Notes: generated by a model not told the origin, from the letters alone. Positions 8,933 through 17,912 are shown, counted from the first letter of the stretch. The stretch is DNA of 64,000 nt from Siminovitchia sediminis (GCF_042680885.1 NZ_JBHUEO010000004.1:1-64000), one strand, 5' to 3'. Program-made: numbers and translations.

Positions 8933-9955
8933 TCATATTGAATCAATCACTTGAAACATGGGAAGAAAAATGGATAAGTAAATAGCAATGACAACGAACC
9001 CAATGATCACGAAAAGAGCCGGCTGGACCATTAAAAATACTTTTGTGATTTTTTCTTCAAGCCGCTGCAGGCAAAATTGACTGTAAAACATCAGTTCTCC
9101 GTCCAGCTTTCCGTTTTTTTCACCATGTGCAATCACCACTATCAGCTCTTCCTCTACAAATCCCAGATGTGAAACCGCTTCTGAGAATGTATAGCCTAAT
9201 GTAAGGAATTCTTTTATTTCTGCTGCAGACTCCTTCATTAAAGGGTGAAGCTCCTGCTTGCGCATGATGTAAACGATTTCACTGACAGAAAATCCGCTCG
9301 ACAGTAAAAAGCTCCATTCTCTGGCGAGAAAAATAGTTTGATACAGTTTGTAATACGTCCCGGCAATTGGTATTCCGGAGTAGAACAATGCTCTTTCCAA
9401 GGCGGATTTTCTATATAAATATCTTGAAAGAAAAACACCGCCTGCCAGGGCAGCCATAACAATGACAATGGAATAAAGCGGAAGAGTTTGCATCATATGA
9501 AGAAATAATCTGAGCAGGATGGCTGGCTGGTAGCCCATGGAGTGATAAAACATTTGAAATCGAGGAAGCAGAAGTGTTTGCAGCAGAATGCTTACGGTCA
9601 ATAAAGCAACAAGCAGCATAACGGGATATTGTAAGAGCCGGATCATTTTTTTTCGCTGCTCTGCCTTTTTCAGGACATATTCACCTGATTGTTTCAGCGC
9701 CGAATCAAGAAAGCCGTGCTTTTCTGCCAAATATAGCTGTGTACATATCTGATGGTCAAACCCTTCCTGATAAAACACTTCGTAGATCGGCTGGCCTGAC
9801 TGCAGGTTGTATGTCATGGAATGAAACATGTTGATATGCTTTTCATTGGTTCGACCTAAAAAATCCAATGATTCTCCCATAGTAAATCCTTTGTAAAGCA
9901 TATCACTAATTCTTTGTAATATAAGTCCCTGATCTTTTAATGTGAGGTTCGTCAT
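8933..9955 (-). CDS. comGB: Competence type II/IV secretion membrane protein ComGB
   Basis: The polytopic platform protein of the DNA-uptake pseudopilus, a GspF/PilC-type protein with duplicated halves. Hydrophobic segments occur near the middle and at the C terminus. The start is uncertain. The ATG at 9955 gives 340 residues and matches the family N terminus (LKDQGLILQRISDMLYKG); a TTG at 10003 has a better ribosome site (AAAGGGG, seven bases) but deepens the overlap with comGA to almost 100 bases. Confidence 0.9.
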   Translation of the reverse strand: MTNLTLKDQGLILQRISDMLYKGFTMGESLDFLGRTNEKHINMFHSMTYNLQSGQPIYEVFYQEGFDHQICTQLYLAEKHGFLDSALKQSGEYVLKKAEQRKKMIRLLQYPVMLLVALLTVSILLQTLLLPRFQMFYHSMGYQPAILLRLFLHMMQTLPLYSIVIVMAALAGGVFLSRYLYRKSALERALFYSGIPIAGTYYKLYQTIFLAREWSFLLSSGFSVSEIVYIMRKQELHPLMKESAAEIKEFLTLGYTFSEAVSHLGFVEEELIVVIAHGEKNGKLDGELMFYSQFCLQRLEEKITKVFLMVQPALFVIIGFVVIAIYLSIFLPMFQVIDSI

Positions 9956-11024
9956 CGGCTTGAAGAATCCAGCGGCGATATTCCTCAGCAGAGATATATC
10001 CAAGTGCAATCCCCTTTCTAATCAATCTTCTTAAAGAGCTGGCATGATCACCCTGCTGCCGTCTTTCTGCAGTCTGAGCCTTTTGGATAGCGTATTCCAG
10101 GCGTGTCCCATTCAATATCTCCAATACTGCTGCCCGTTTAATCGAACGTGGCATTTGGCAAAAGGAAGAACATTGGTCTCCACAAAAAGGACATATTAAT
10201 GTGACAAGCCTTTGGGCGGTAATGCCAATCAAGGTTTGTTCAATTTCCACTCCCTGAATGCCAAACTCCAATAATCTGTAAATTGCTCCTTCTGCATTAC
10301 GGGTATGCATACTCGTTAGAACAAGATGACCTGTCATTGCAGCCCGCACTGCAATTTCAGCTGTCTCGGCATCCCTAATCTCCCCCACGAAAATAATATC
10401 CGGATCATGGCGTAATACCGCTTTTAATCCGGTTTGATACGTAATCCCCGCTTTTTCATTCACTTGCATCTGGACAAATAAATCACTTTCTCTTTCCACC
10501 GGATCTTCCAGCGTAATAATATTACGATTCATACAGGACGCCCAATGCTCGATTAATGAATAAATGGTAGTGGTCTTACCAGATCCGGTTGGTCCGGTAA
10601 AGATGATCATTCCGTTGGAATGGTACATGAGCGAGGATAGCTTGAGTATACTTTCAGGGAACAGGGAAATTCTTTCATGGGAAAAGTTTGATTTTTGCGG
10701 GATCATTCGGATAACAAGACTTTCTTTAGAAAGCGTGGATGGCAAGGTAGATATTCGGAGCGCAACCGGCTTATTACAGCAATGTGTTTGCCAGGAGCCG
10801 CTCTGAGGCTTTCTTTTTTCTCCAATATCCATGGCAGCCATGAATTTCAGGTGTGAAATCAGCCGTTCTCCTGCAAGAGGAGGAAGAATCTTAAAGTGAG
10901 ACAACTGTCCGTAAAGACGGAATTTGATGAGGTAATCCTGTTTGCGGGGAATAATGTGAATATCAGATGCATTCATCTGTACTGCACGGGTGATCAGCCG
11001 GTCTGCAGTCTGTTCAATGGTCAT
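9906..11024 (-). CDS. comGA: Competence pilus assembly ATPase ComGA
   Basis: The GspE/PilB-type ATPase that powers pseudopilus assembly. Walker A is GPTGSGKT at about residues 144-151, the Asp box LEDPVE follows at 172, Walker B is IIFVGEIRD near 211, and the His box LTSMHTRNAEGA follows. A cluster CPFCGDQCSSFC near 278-289 could bind zinc, as in related ATPases. Start ATG with AAGGTGG rather far (13 bases) upstream. First gene of comG. The A/T tract AAAATATTTTT at 11100-11110 resembles half of a ComK site, but I cannot define a full K-box. Confidence 0.95.
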   Translation of the reverse strand: MTIEQTADRLITRAVQMNASDIHIIPRKQDYLIKFRLYGQLSHFKILPPLAGERLISHLKFMAAMDIGEKRKPQSGSWQTHCCNKPVALRISTLPSTLSKESLVIRMIPQKSNFSHERISLFPESILKLSSLMYHSNGMIIFTGPTGSGKTTTIYSLIEHWASCMNRNIITLEDPVERESDLFVQMQVNEKAGITYQTGLKAVLRHDPDIIFVGEIRDAETAEIAVRAAMTGHLVLTSMHTRNAEGAIYRLLEFGIQGVEIEQTLIGITAQRLVTLICPFCGDQCSSFCQMPRSIKRAAVLEILNGTRLEYAIQKAQTAERRQQGDHASSLRRLIRKGIALGYISAEEYRRWILQADDEPHIKRSGTYITKN

Positions 11025-11263
11025 ATCACATACAACACCACCTTTATTTTTCTTACATAACCATATTCGACAAGCTTCTGCATTTTCCTGCTCATATACA
11101 AAATATTTTTAAATGGGCATAGAAAGGGTATGATATTGAATGACCCCTTCAAGTTTTATCACGCATTCGACACAAACGGGATCTCTAATATATTTACATT
11201 TTTGCCGCTTATCCTATATAATAAGTACTTGATGGAACACATGCATCAAAGGAGGGATTCTTT

Positions 11264-11509
11264 ATGGCTCGCATGTACAGAGTAATGGGTTTTTGGACTG
11301 CAATCTTTACTGTTATGTTTTACCTTGGTGGAATGGATAAAACCGCTTTACTTTTCCTAGGCCAGACAGGATTTTTCGTGCTGCTCGGCTACTTAAACCT
11401 TACAGAACGTATGTATATGTATGTATTTGGCGCATATTTGACTGTGTTCTTTGCTGGCTATACATACTACACTTTGTTCCTCATGCCGCCGGGTGGAGGG
11501 CTGTCCTAA
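11264..11509 (+). CDS. yqgY: DUF2626 family membrane protein YqgY
   Basis: An 81-residue protein with three hydrophobic stretches, beginning MARMYRVMGFWTAIF and ending in a Pro-Gly-rich PPGGGLS tail. The sequence and position match YqgY (DUF2626), of unknown function. A strong GGAGGG site lies upstream. It is monocistronic, divergent from comGA and followed directly by a hairpin terminator. Confidence 0.88.
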   Translation: MARMYRVMGFWTAIFTVMFYLGGMDKTALLFLGQTGFFVLLGYLNLTERMYMYVFGAYLTVFFAGYTYYTLFLMPPGGGLS

Positions 11510-11518
11510 AAATGCAAC

Positions 11519-11557
11519 AAAAAAGCTTCCGCGAAGACCGGAAGCTTTTTTCGTTTT
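11519..11557. terminator. Bidirectional terminator between yqgY and yqgX
   Basis: Arms AAAAAAGCTTCC and GGAAGCTTTTTT around a short loop give T runs on both strands, so the hairpin can end yqgY on the plus strand and yqgX on the minus strand. Confidence 0.85.
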
Positions 11558-11569
11558 AAATCATACTGG

Positions 11570-12193
11570 TTATACGTAAGGATTGCTCTCTATCTCATTT
11601 CCAATGGTTGTTGAAAATCCATGACCCGGCAAGACAACTGTATGTTCAGGCAGCACAAACAGCTTGTGATGAATGCTTTGAATCAGTGTATCATGGTCAC
11701 CGCCCAATAAATCAGTCCTGCCAATGCCTCCGTTAAATAAAGCATCTCCTGATAATACAGTGTCCATGCTTTTGAAGTAGTAAGAAACACTTCCTGGAGA
11801 ATGCCCCGGTGTTTCGAATATCTCCATTTCAAAAGGACCGATTGTAAGTTTACCTTCTTCCTGGATATGATGATCTGCCGGACTGCCGGAAACCGGTGCC
11901 ATCGGATGACGGGCAGAGCCGTTTAATGCGGGATCCATCAGCCATTCTCTTTCTTCTTGGTGGATGTAAACAGGTATATCCCATCGTTTCCGCACATCTT
12001 CTACTGCACCGATATGATCAAAATGGGCATGGGTTAATAATACGGCCAATGGCTGAAACCCTTCCCCCTCTATGTAGTCAATTAAACGAACATTTTCCCC
12101 TCCAGGATCAAATACGAGGCACTGTTTTTCTTCATTAAAAAACAGGTAGCAATTGGTTTGCAGGGGACCGAGTGGAATTTGTTTCCATTCCAT
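11570..12193 (-). CDS. yqgX: Metallo-beta-lactamase-fold hydrolase YqgX (glyoxalase II-like)
   Basis: A 207-residue metallo-beta-lactamase-fold enzyme. The binuclear metal motif LTHAHFDHIGA is near residue 60, a second His is in ETPGHSPGS, an Asp in LSGDALF, and a last His in VLPGHGFST. This is the small glyoxalase II-like group; substrates in vivo may be thioesters or persulfides. The ATG at 12193 has AAAGGAG seven bases upstream; upstream TTG and ATG codons in the same frame overlap that site. Confidence 0.9.
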   Translation of the reverse strand: MEWKQIPLGPLQTNCYLFFNEEKQCLVFDPGGENVRLIDYIEGEGFQPLAVLLTHAHFDHIGAVEDVRKRWDIPVYIHQEEREWLMDPALNGSARHPMAPVSGSPADHHIQEEGKLTIGPFEMEIFETPGHSPGSVSYYFKSMDTVLSGDALFNGGIGRTDLLGGDHDTLIQSIHHKLFVLPEHTVVLPGHGFSTTIGNEIESNPYV

Positions 12194-12415
12194 AAGCATA
12201 CTCCTTTCCAATTTTCTTATATACAGTGTACCTCAATTGGATGAACCATTCGATTAAAAGCACTCTATAAGGGTAAACTAGTCATGAGTCAAAGAAGTGT
12301 CACTTTTGAAACTCGACAAACAGCTGAAAAAGCTATAAAATATGTTAGAGCCATTCATTTTGTATACATAGTTTTATTGATTCCTTAATAACTATTGGAA
12401 GGGAGATATTAATAC

Positions 12416-12583
12416 ATGGGTACAGTCATCATTTTTAGTTTGGTCGCCATCTTGGCCATCTTTGCTTTCTTAAGATCATTTAAACAAAGAAATTTTCTCG
12501 GAATCATTTTTTCATTTGGCACACTAGCTGTATTCGGATTTTTCTCCGTGATGACGTTAATTAATTCGGGCTTTCCTGAATAA
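12416..12583 (+). CDS. yqgW: DUF2759 family small membrane protein YqgW
   Basis: A 55-residue protein with two hydrophobic helices separated by a basic KQRNFLG turn, ending SVMTLINSGFPE. It matches the YqgW family (DUF2759), and it lies beside yqgX and yqgY as in B. subtilis. The ATG has GGAAGGGAG ten bases upstream and a terminator follows 14 bases after the stop. Topology suggests a membrane hairpin; no function is known. Confidence 0.85.
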   Translation: MGTVIIFSLVAILAIFAFLRSFKQRNFLGIIFSFGTLAVFGFFSVMTLINSGFPE

Positions 12584-12596
12584 CCAAGTCAACTAA

Positions 12597-12639
12597 AGAA
12601 GCTGTCCAGGCTTATACTGCCTGTGACAGCTTCTTTTTT
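12597..12639 (+). terminator. Terminator after yqgW
   Basis: A hairpin with arms GAAGCTGTC and GACAGCTTC is followed by six T on the plus strand. It lies 14 bases after the yqgW stop and 36 before the end of the convergent LtaS-type gene. Confidence 0.8.
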
Positions 12640-12674
12640 AACTTTAGAATAAAATCTCCGCCTGCCTGGGAAGG

Positions 12675-14546
12675 TTATTTATTTATATATTCAACGGACT
12701 CATAAAATCGCAGCAAGTCACCGTAAATAATTTTATCCGAATACTCAAGCTCTTTGCGGGCTTTTTCTTTAAAGGGGTCACAAAATGCGGGATCGGTTGA
12801 TTCCCTGGTCTCTTTGGCATAGCATGTATGATCTGCGTATACATAATCTTTTAAAATAAATCGTCCGTCCCGCAGAACGACAAAGTCATTGTGCTCCTCA
12901 GAAAACAGGTCCTCCCCAAACTGAATCGAATTCTTTGTATCAACCCCGAGCAAATGTAGAATCGTTGGTTTCAGGTCAATTTGTCCGCTGACCTTAGAAA
13001 GCACTTCTCCATTCCCTTTATCTGTAACTCCCGGAATATGAACGATGAGAGGGACCCTTTGAAGCTGCGTGCTTACATAAGGAGTAACATCCTCTCCCAA
13101 GTACTGTGCCATGGCTTCATTATGGTTTTCAGAAATTCCATAGTGGTCGCCATACAGGATGATGATGGAATCATCATACAGCCCTTCATCTTTTAATTTT
13201 TGGAAAAATATTTTGACTGCTTCGTCCATATATCTGACTGTCTGAAAATAACGATTCAGCGTACCGCTTTTAGAATCATACTCTGAAATGTATTGATCCT
13301 CTTCATCCAGCCTAAATGGGTGATGATTGGTCAAGGTGATCATTTTTGTATAAAAAGGCTTTGGCATTTCTTTCATTAAATCTACGGATTGTTCAAAGAA
13401 ATGGATATCCTTCATCCCCCATCCAACAGAATTGTCCGGGGTAATATGATAATCAGCCGCTGAATAAAACCGGTCATAGCCAATGGACTGATACATAACA
13501 TCCCGATTCCAAAAACTTTTATTATTGGCATGCATGGCGGAAGTATAATATCCTTGTTCAGACAGATTCTGAGCGAGTGAATCCAGCTCGTTTCCGGCAT
13601 GCGTGAAGAATACGGAGCCCCTGCTTAATGGATACAGGGAATTTTCAACTAAAAATTCTGAGTCAGATGTTTTTCCCTGGCCTGTTTGGTGATAAAATTG
13701 ATCAAAATAATAGCTGTCTCCTATTAAATCATTTAAAAAAGGAGTGATTTCTTCACCGTATACATCATTTTGGATAACAAAGCTCTGTAAAGATTCCAAG
13801 GTTACTAAGATTACGTTTTTATCTTTTGCCATGCCGAAAAAATCTGGATCGGGTTTGACATAATTGGCACTGACATAATTATCGATATCCACCAATTCGC
13901 TTCCATCTGCCATAGCGCGCTGTGCAGATGATTTCGATTGAAGGAAAATATCATAGATATGATAATGATATGTACCTAAGTTTTTCACAAGCATCTCTCT
14001 GTCAAAAGTCCTGGTCAACAGTTGCGGCCGTTCTGTCTCAGCCAGCCCGATATTAAAGAATAGCAGTGCTGCTGCAACAAGGAAATAAGCACGTCGGTGC
14101 ATTTTTTTAACAGGCACAAAGTCACTGGTCCTGCGCTTTTGTTTAAAAAAAATAATCAAGAGCAAAATATCGATGAAATAAGCCCCGTCATACCAATGGA
14201 TTTCCGTTAAAGCACTGTCTCCCAAGTCTGAGAAATTGCTAGTCTGGAACAATACAGGCAATGTGATGAAATCAGTAAAAAACCTGTAGAAAACAACATT
14301 CGCATATAAGACAATTCCCAGCAAAAGACTTGTAAAGAGTACATAACGGTTCCTGCTTTTTTCCCCGGTAAAATAAAAGGCGAGGCCGAAAGCAAACAGC
14401 AGAAAGCTAAGCGGGTTGATGAAAAGAATTAATTCCTGCATAAGACTTTCAATTTTTATTTGAAAGCTTGCTTTATAAACTACATAGGTTTTGATCCATA
14501 ACAAGACAGCCGCCATTACCGGCAGAGGAATTTTTTTAACATTCAT
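12675..14546 (-). CDS. yqgS: LtaS/YqgS-type lipoteichoic acid synthase family protein
   Basis: An alkaline-phosphatase-superfamily glycerophosphate transferase with several N-terminal membrane segments (about residues 10-165) and an extracellular sulfatase-like domain. The catalytic threonine lies in GQGKTSDSEFL; metal ligands are expected at TLESLQSF, LTNHHPF and YGDHYG, all visible. It makes polyglycerolphosphate for lipoteichoic acid, or primes it as YqgS/LtaP-type enzymes do; position favours YqgS. The start is ambiguous: GGAGGTAGG precedes GTG (14558) and TTG (14555); I give the ATG at 14546. Confidence 0.9.
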   Translation of the reverse strand: MNVKKIPLPVMAAVLLWIKTYVVYKASFQIKIESLMQELILFINPLSFLLFAFGLAFYFTGEKSRNRYVLFTSLLLGIVLYANVVFYRFFTDFITLPVLFQTSNFSDLGDSALTEIHWYDGAYFIDILLLIIFFKQKRRTSDFVPVKKMHRRAYFLVAAALLFFNIGLAETERPQLLTRTFDREMLVKNLGTYHYHIYDIFLQSKSSAQRAMADGSELVDIDNYVSANYVKPDPDFFGMAKDKNVILVTLESLQSFVIQNDVYGEEITPFLNDLIGDSYYFDQFYHQTGQGKTSDSEFLVENSLYPLSRGSVFFTHAGNELDSLAQNLSEQGYYTSAMHANNKSFWNRDVMYQSIGYDRFYSAADYHITPDNSVGWGMKDIHFFEQSVDLMKEMPKPFYTKMITLTNHHPFRLDEEDQYISEYDSKSGTLNRYFQTVRYMDEAVKIFFQKLKDEGLYDDSIIILYGDHYGISENHNEAMAQYLGEDVTPYVSTQLQRVPLIVHIPGVTDKGNGEVLSKVSGQIDLKPTILHLLGVDTKNSIQFGEDLFSEEHNDFVVLRDGRFILKDYVYADHTCYAKETRESTDPAFCDPFKEKARKELEYSDKIIYGDLLRFYESVEYINK

Positions 14547-14732
14547 AATGATCAACACCCTACCTCCCGCCTGGATAAAAGGTCCTTAACCATATTTTTA
14601 AAAACATGACAGCTAAAAATATCATAATATCTTTCTTTTTAAAAATCAAACGGTCTACCTTGGACAAGTTTCTATTATCTATAAAGACAGCTTATTTCAT
14701 ATACCCTTTTTTAGACATTTCAAAACCCAAAC

Positions 14733-14767
14733 AAAAATGAAGGGGCTCAATATCCTCCTTCATTTTT
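14733..14767 (-). terminator. Terminator overlapping the end of yqgQ
   Basis: Arms AAATGAAGG and CCTTCATTT flank a short loop and end in T residues on the minus strand. The stem overlaps the last codons of yqgQ. The 190 bases between here and the LtaS-type gene are AT-rich and should carry its promoter; I could not fix one. Confidence 0.75.
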
Positions 14768-14969
14768 TATGTTGGCTGGTCTGTATTCGGCTTTTTTCCC
14801 TTCTTAATAGTAATAAGGAATGCTGAAATTCCTCCCGCTCAATCATTTGCAGAGTATACAGCTCTTTTACTTCCATTTCCATCATTTCAAGATCGGCGAT
14901 TCGGTCTCCGGTGTACACAAATACGCCAAACCTCTTTAACAACTGCTGAACATCATAGATGGATTTCAT
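14760..14969 (-). CDS. yqgQ: YqgQ family protein (DUF910)
   Basis: A 69-residue mainly helical protein of the YqgQ family. It has an acidic centre (LEMMEMEVKELY) and a basic Arg/Lys tail. In B. subtilis it lies between the rhomboid gene and glucokinase glcK; here glcK is missing and the gene is followed by a terminator. ATG at 14969 with AAGGTG upstream; a GTG one codon earlier is an alternative. Function unknown; a nucleic-acid-binding role has been suggested from structure in the family. Confidence 0.85.
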   Translation of the reverse strand: MKSIYDVQQLLKRFGVFVYTGDRIADLEMMEMEVKELYTLQMIEREEFQHSLLLLRREKSRIQTSQHKK

Positions 14970-14986
14970 CACATCACCTTACACAT

Positions 14987-16507
14987 TTATTCAATTTCCT
15001 TTAAAAATTCCCTGTATTTTTTTTCGCTTGAAAGTTTTTCTGCTTTAACCGCATACTCTCTCGCCTTTTCGCTTTCCCCAAGTTCATCATACACCAGCGC
15101 CAAATTAAAATGGGCTTCATGAAAATCCGGCTTCATTTCTATGGCCCTATGCAAATGTTCTTTTGCTTCTGCTAATCTTTGAAGATGAATTTCAGTATAG
15201 GCCGCCTGGAAGTAGGTGACTGCGTCCCCTTTACCTTTAGCGATCAAATTGGAGAGTGTATCATGTGCAGCTTCTATATCTCCATCTTCAATCTGTTTCT
15301 GAGCCAAAACATTCACGGTATCCGTGCGGTCAGGATCGAACCCCCATTGCAGCGCAAAATAAACCGTCAGTAAACTGACTACTATAAAAAGAAGCTGCAA
15401 GACCCATTTGCGTTTTTTTGGGAAATGTACTATGCCAGTCGCGAGAAACCCACCGGCCAGGCCCCCTAAATGGCCGGCATTGTCGATCCCTGCAAAAGTG
15501 AATCCAAACACAAGATTGATGATAATGACTACGATCACATTCATCCCAATCGTTCTGAAAAACAATCGGGGATTGACAACCCCCATATATAAAAGTGCAC
15601 CAAAACAGCCAAATATTGCACCGCTGGCTCCCGCTGAAACATTACTTGTAAACAAAAAGCTTGCCAATGAACCGGCAAAACCAGAAAATAAATAAATCCA
15701 TAAAAAACGAAATCGGCCATAAATTCTTTCTACAGCTGTTCCCAAATAAAAAAGTGCAAAAGTATTCATCAGCAGATGAAGAAGACCGATATGTAAGAAT
15801 ATAGGTGTAAAGAACCTCCACCATTCTCCGGCGATGATGAGGGGATTGTATTTGGCCCCATAGTGAATAAGAGTTTCTACATTGGTACTTCCCCCATTGC
15901 TCTCCAAAACATAATACATGATCAGCTGGGCTGCTATAAATATATATGTAAAAAAGGGGTTGCCAAACTCAAAAATCTCCCTGGCTTCTTTTTCCTCTTT
16001 CTTCACTTTTTGTAAGGCTGATTGCCTGAGTTCTTCGACGGGAAGATCCTCATATGGTTCTTCAGGCTGTACCTCGAATGTTTTGTCAAATGTACGATTT
16101 AACTCGGTTATTGACTGTGCCAGCGTTTCCTTTGCCAGCAGCAACGTATGGATTTTCGTATGACCGCTTCCAGTATCATATGGCTGTGCTAGGACAGTTT
16201 CATAATCATCCACAGGCTCATGTTCTGTAACATAAAGGTTTAACACATGAAAATCTCTCTTGAATAACTGTTTACGAATGTTTTCTGCCCTGTCGGCAGT
16301 ACGGATAATATCCTGTTTGAGCCAATTTGTCCAATCCATGTTTCCGGCAAAAATCCGTATGACATCGATCTCTTTATGTCGAACGGTTTCAACCCACAGC
16401 TCCTGTTCCTGCTCATCTGAATGTACGAGCCTGAAGTCCATGTCAACAATAAAGTCATGGGCAAGTTTCCAGAATATATACCGCTCCCGATCACTCAAGT
16501 TTTTCAT
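14987..16507 (-). CDS. gluP: Rhomboid family intramembrane serine protease GluP
   Basis: A large rhomboid of 506 residues: an N-terminal soluble domain of about 180 residues, six or more membrane segments, and C-terminal tetratricopeptide-like repeats. The catalytic serine lies in GASGAIFG and the histidine in NAGHLGGLAGG. B. subtilis YqgP/GluP cleaves membrane transporters such as MgtE together with FtsH, and affects cell division and glucose export. The start at 16507 has AGGAAAG upstream; a frame from 16543 exists. It is followed 17 bases later by yqgQ. Confidence 0.93.
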   Translation of the reverse strand: MKNLSDRERYIFWKLAHDFIVDMDFRLVHSDEQEQELWVETVRHKEIDVIRIFAGNMDWTNWLKQDIIRTADRAENIRKQLFKRDFHVLNLYVTEHEPVDDYETVLAQPYDTGSGHTKIHTLLLAKETLAQSITELNRTFDKTFEVQPEEPYEDLPVEELRQSALQKVKKEEKEAREIFEFGNPFFTYIFIAAQLIMYYVLESNGGSTNVETLIHYGAKYNPLIIAGEWWRFFTPIFLHIGLLHLLMNTFALFYLGTAVERIYGRFRFLWIYLFSGFAGSLASFLFTSNVSAGASGAIFGCFGALLYMGVVNPRLFFRTIGMNVIVVIIINLVFGFTFAGIDNAGHLGGLAGGFLATGIVHFPKKRKWVLQLLFIVVSLLTVYFALQWGFDPDRTDTVNVLAQKQIEDGDIEAAHDTLSNLIAKGKGDAVTYFQAAYTEIHLQRLAEAKEHLHRAIEMKPDFHEAHFNLALVYDELGESEKAREYAVKAEKLSSEKKYREFLKEIE

Positions 16508-16809
16508 TCCCCGCTTTCCTGACAACGCTCCGACACCTTGCATTATTTTATACTATAGCGAAAGGGTATGGGAAATGTAAAGAAATCAGAAAGCAGTACA
16601 GGTCTGCCTGACGCACAGGACCCACACTTTCACCGGTTATATGTAAAGCGGATAAGACACCGCCAAGAGATATCAATAATGAGAGAGCAGTTCAGCCAAA
16701 GGAGCTGAGAAACTGCTTCCAACACATTCTAAAACATCTTTCGTGTATTTCGTGCAGTTTGAATTTACCTGACATGGGTGGGAAATATTGCCACCCCCTC
16801 ATAGACGGT

Positions 16810-16959
16810 TTAAAAACATCCTCTGCGTCCCTGGCAAACTATAGGAACGACTGACTCATTTTTTATATTCGTTTTACTTCGAATTCCAAATCTATAAGCC
16901 TGACCCCTGCCCATATCATCTTCACCAGCTAAATAAGCGTTTACTATTTTTTGTTTCAT
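16810..16959 (-). CDS. Possible 49-residue peptide gene of unknown function
   Basis: In an otherwise empty 540-base stretch between gluP and yqgO, the minus strand has an open frame MKQKIVNAYLAGEDDMG... ending ICQ-like VCQGRRGCF. No good ribosome site precedes it (only TGAATGG). I recognise no family. The rest of 16508-16984 contains two small hairpins (around 16690-16720 and 16776-16800) and no other plausible gene. It may be a chance frame. Confidence 0.2.
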   Translation of the reverse strand: MKQKIVNAYLAGEDDMGRGQAYRFGIRSKTNIKNESVVPIVCQGRRGCF

Positions 16960-16984
16960 CCATTCATTTTATTTGACCACAAAA

Positions 16985-17027
16985 ACACCCCAAGAGTTAG
17001 ATTTGGCTGGTCTAACTTTTGGGGTGC
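16985..17027 (-). terminator. Hairpin terminator after yqgO, copy A of a repeated palindrome
   Basis: Arms ACCCCAAAAGTTAGA and TCTAACTCTTGGGGT (minus strand) are followed by five T. The same sequence, with changes, recurs at 30969-31016 after nfo, with the shared flank TTTGATGTGC. It probably terminates the rpmG/yqgN/yqgO direction. Confidence 0.75.
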
Positions 17028-17048
17028 ACATCAAATTGAAGTCTTTTT

Positions 17049-17231
17049 TTAACTGCGGAAAGCTTTGCTGAACAGGCCTGACCTTACCCCCGGGACTCTC
17101 ATTACAGCATCAACGCTCAGCTTCCTGATGGAATCATTACTCAGAACCAAATTCAAAATTTTATAACGCCATCTGTACAACAAAGCAATGGCCGCCATAG
17201 GCAAAATTATATTTGAAATAAATTTTCCCAT
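17049..17231 (-). CDS. yqgO: Small conserved protein, probable YqgO
   Basis: A 60-residue protein starting MGKFISNIILPMAAIALLYRWRYKILN, with one hydrophobic helix then a basic C-terminal half containing VPGVRSGLF. Position between yqgN and gluP matches B. subtilis yqgO, and size agrees. A longer frame reaches 17369 but overlaps yqgN; the ATG at 17231 has a perfect AAGGAGGAG six bases upstream. Function unknown; it could be a small membrane-anchored peptide. Confidence 0.7.
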   Translation of the reverse strand: MGKFISNIILPMAAIALLYRWRYKILNLVLSNDSIRKLSVDAVMRVPGVRSGLFSKAFRS

Positions 17232-17283
17232 GTTGAACTCCTCCTTCTTATTTATTGTTCGAAAGAGAAGGAGGTTTATGCAT

Positions 17284-17856
17284 CTATTTGCTTTGTAAAC
17301 AGTCAATGATTCCTTTTTCTGTAACGACTTTTTGAACAGGAATATCATGTTGTTCAATTGGGATCTCATTTATTATTTGGCGGGAAAAAGCGATGGAGAT
17401 TGTTTGCCCTTGATAATCTTTCAGAAAACGGTCATAGTAACCTCCTCCAAATCCAATGCGATACCCAGTTCTATTGTACACCAGTCCCGGGACAATCAAT
17501 AAATCAATGCTTTCTTTCATCATTTCATTTGTTTCAGATTCATTGGGCTCCAAAAGGCCGAAAAATGAGTTTTCCAGCTGTGTAAAAGCTGTGAGTTCAC
17601 GAAACGACATTCCTTTAACTTCCGGGATGCATTTGGGGACCACAATTCTTTTACCTTGCTTCCAGCCCATTCGTATCAGCTGCCACGTATCCACTTCGGG
17701 AAAGCGTGATACTGTTAAACCAATTGTACGGCTGACTCTCCACTCCTCTGTTTCTGTAAGACGTAAAGCGATGTCATAAGAATATTGTTCATATTCCAGA
17801 CGGTTCAATTCCTTGAGCTGATCATTCATTTGTTGCCTGATGGTTTTCTTGTCCAA
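17284..17856 (-). CDS. yqgN: 5-formyltetrahydrofolate cyclo-ligase
   Basis: Converts 5-formyl-THF to 5,10-methenyl-THF using ATP. The family signature GYRIGFGGGYYDRFL is near residue 140 and the basic N-terminal helix (KKTIRQQMNDQLKEL) is present. The start is TTG at 17856, seven bases after GGAGG; the longer frame to 17928 lacks similarity. The gene supplies folate cofactors and lies, as in other Bacillaceae, beside rpmG. Confidence 0.93.
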   Translation of the reverse strand: MDKKTIRQQMNDQLKELNRLEYEQYSYDIALRLTETEEWRVSRTIGLTVSRFPEVDTWQLIRMGWKQGKRIVVPKCIPEVKGMSFRELTAFTQLENSFFGLLEPNESETNEMMKESIDLLIVPGLVYNRTGYRIGFGGGYYDRFLKDYQGQTISIAFSRQIINEIPIEQHDIPVQKVVTEKGIIDCLQSK

Positions 17857-17912
17857 TCCATTACCTCCATGAAAAGCACGCTTTTTCTCCCATCTTTTGC
17901 CATATCTTATAG

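Noticed and set aside
11025..11160. Complete ComK operator (two K-boxes) upstream of comGA
   Set aside because: Only one A-tract/T-tract (AAAATATTTTT) is visible; I could not place a second box at the 8, 18 or 31 base spacings known for ComK.
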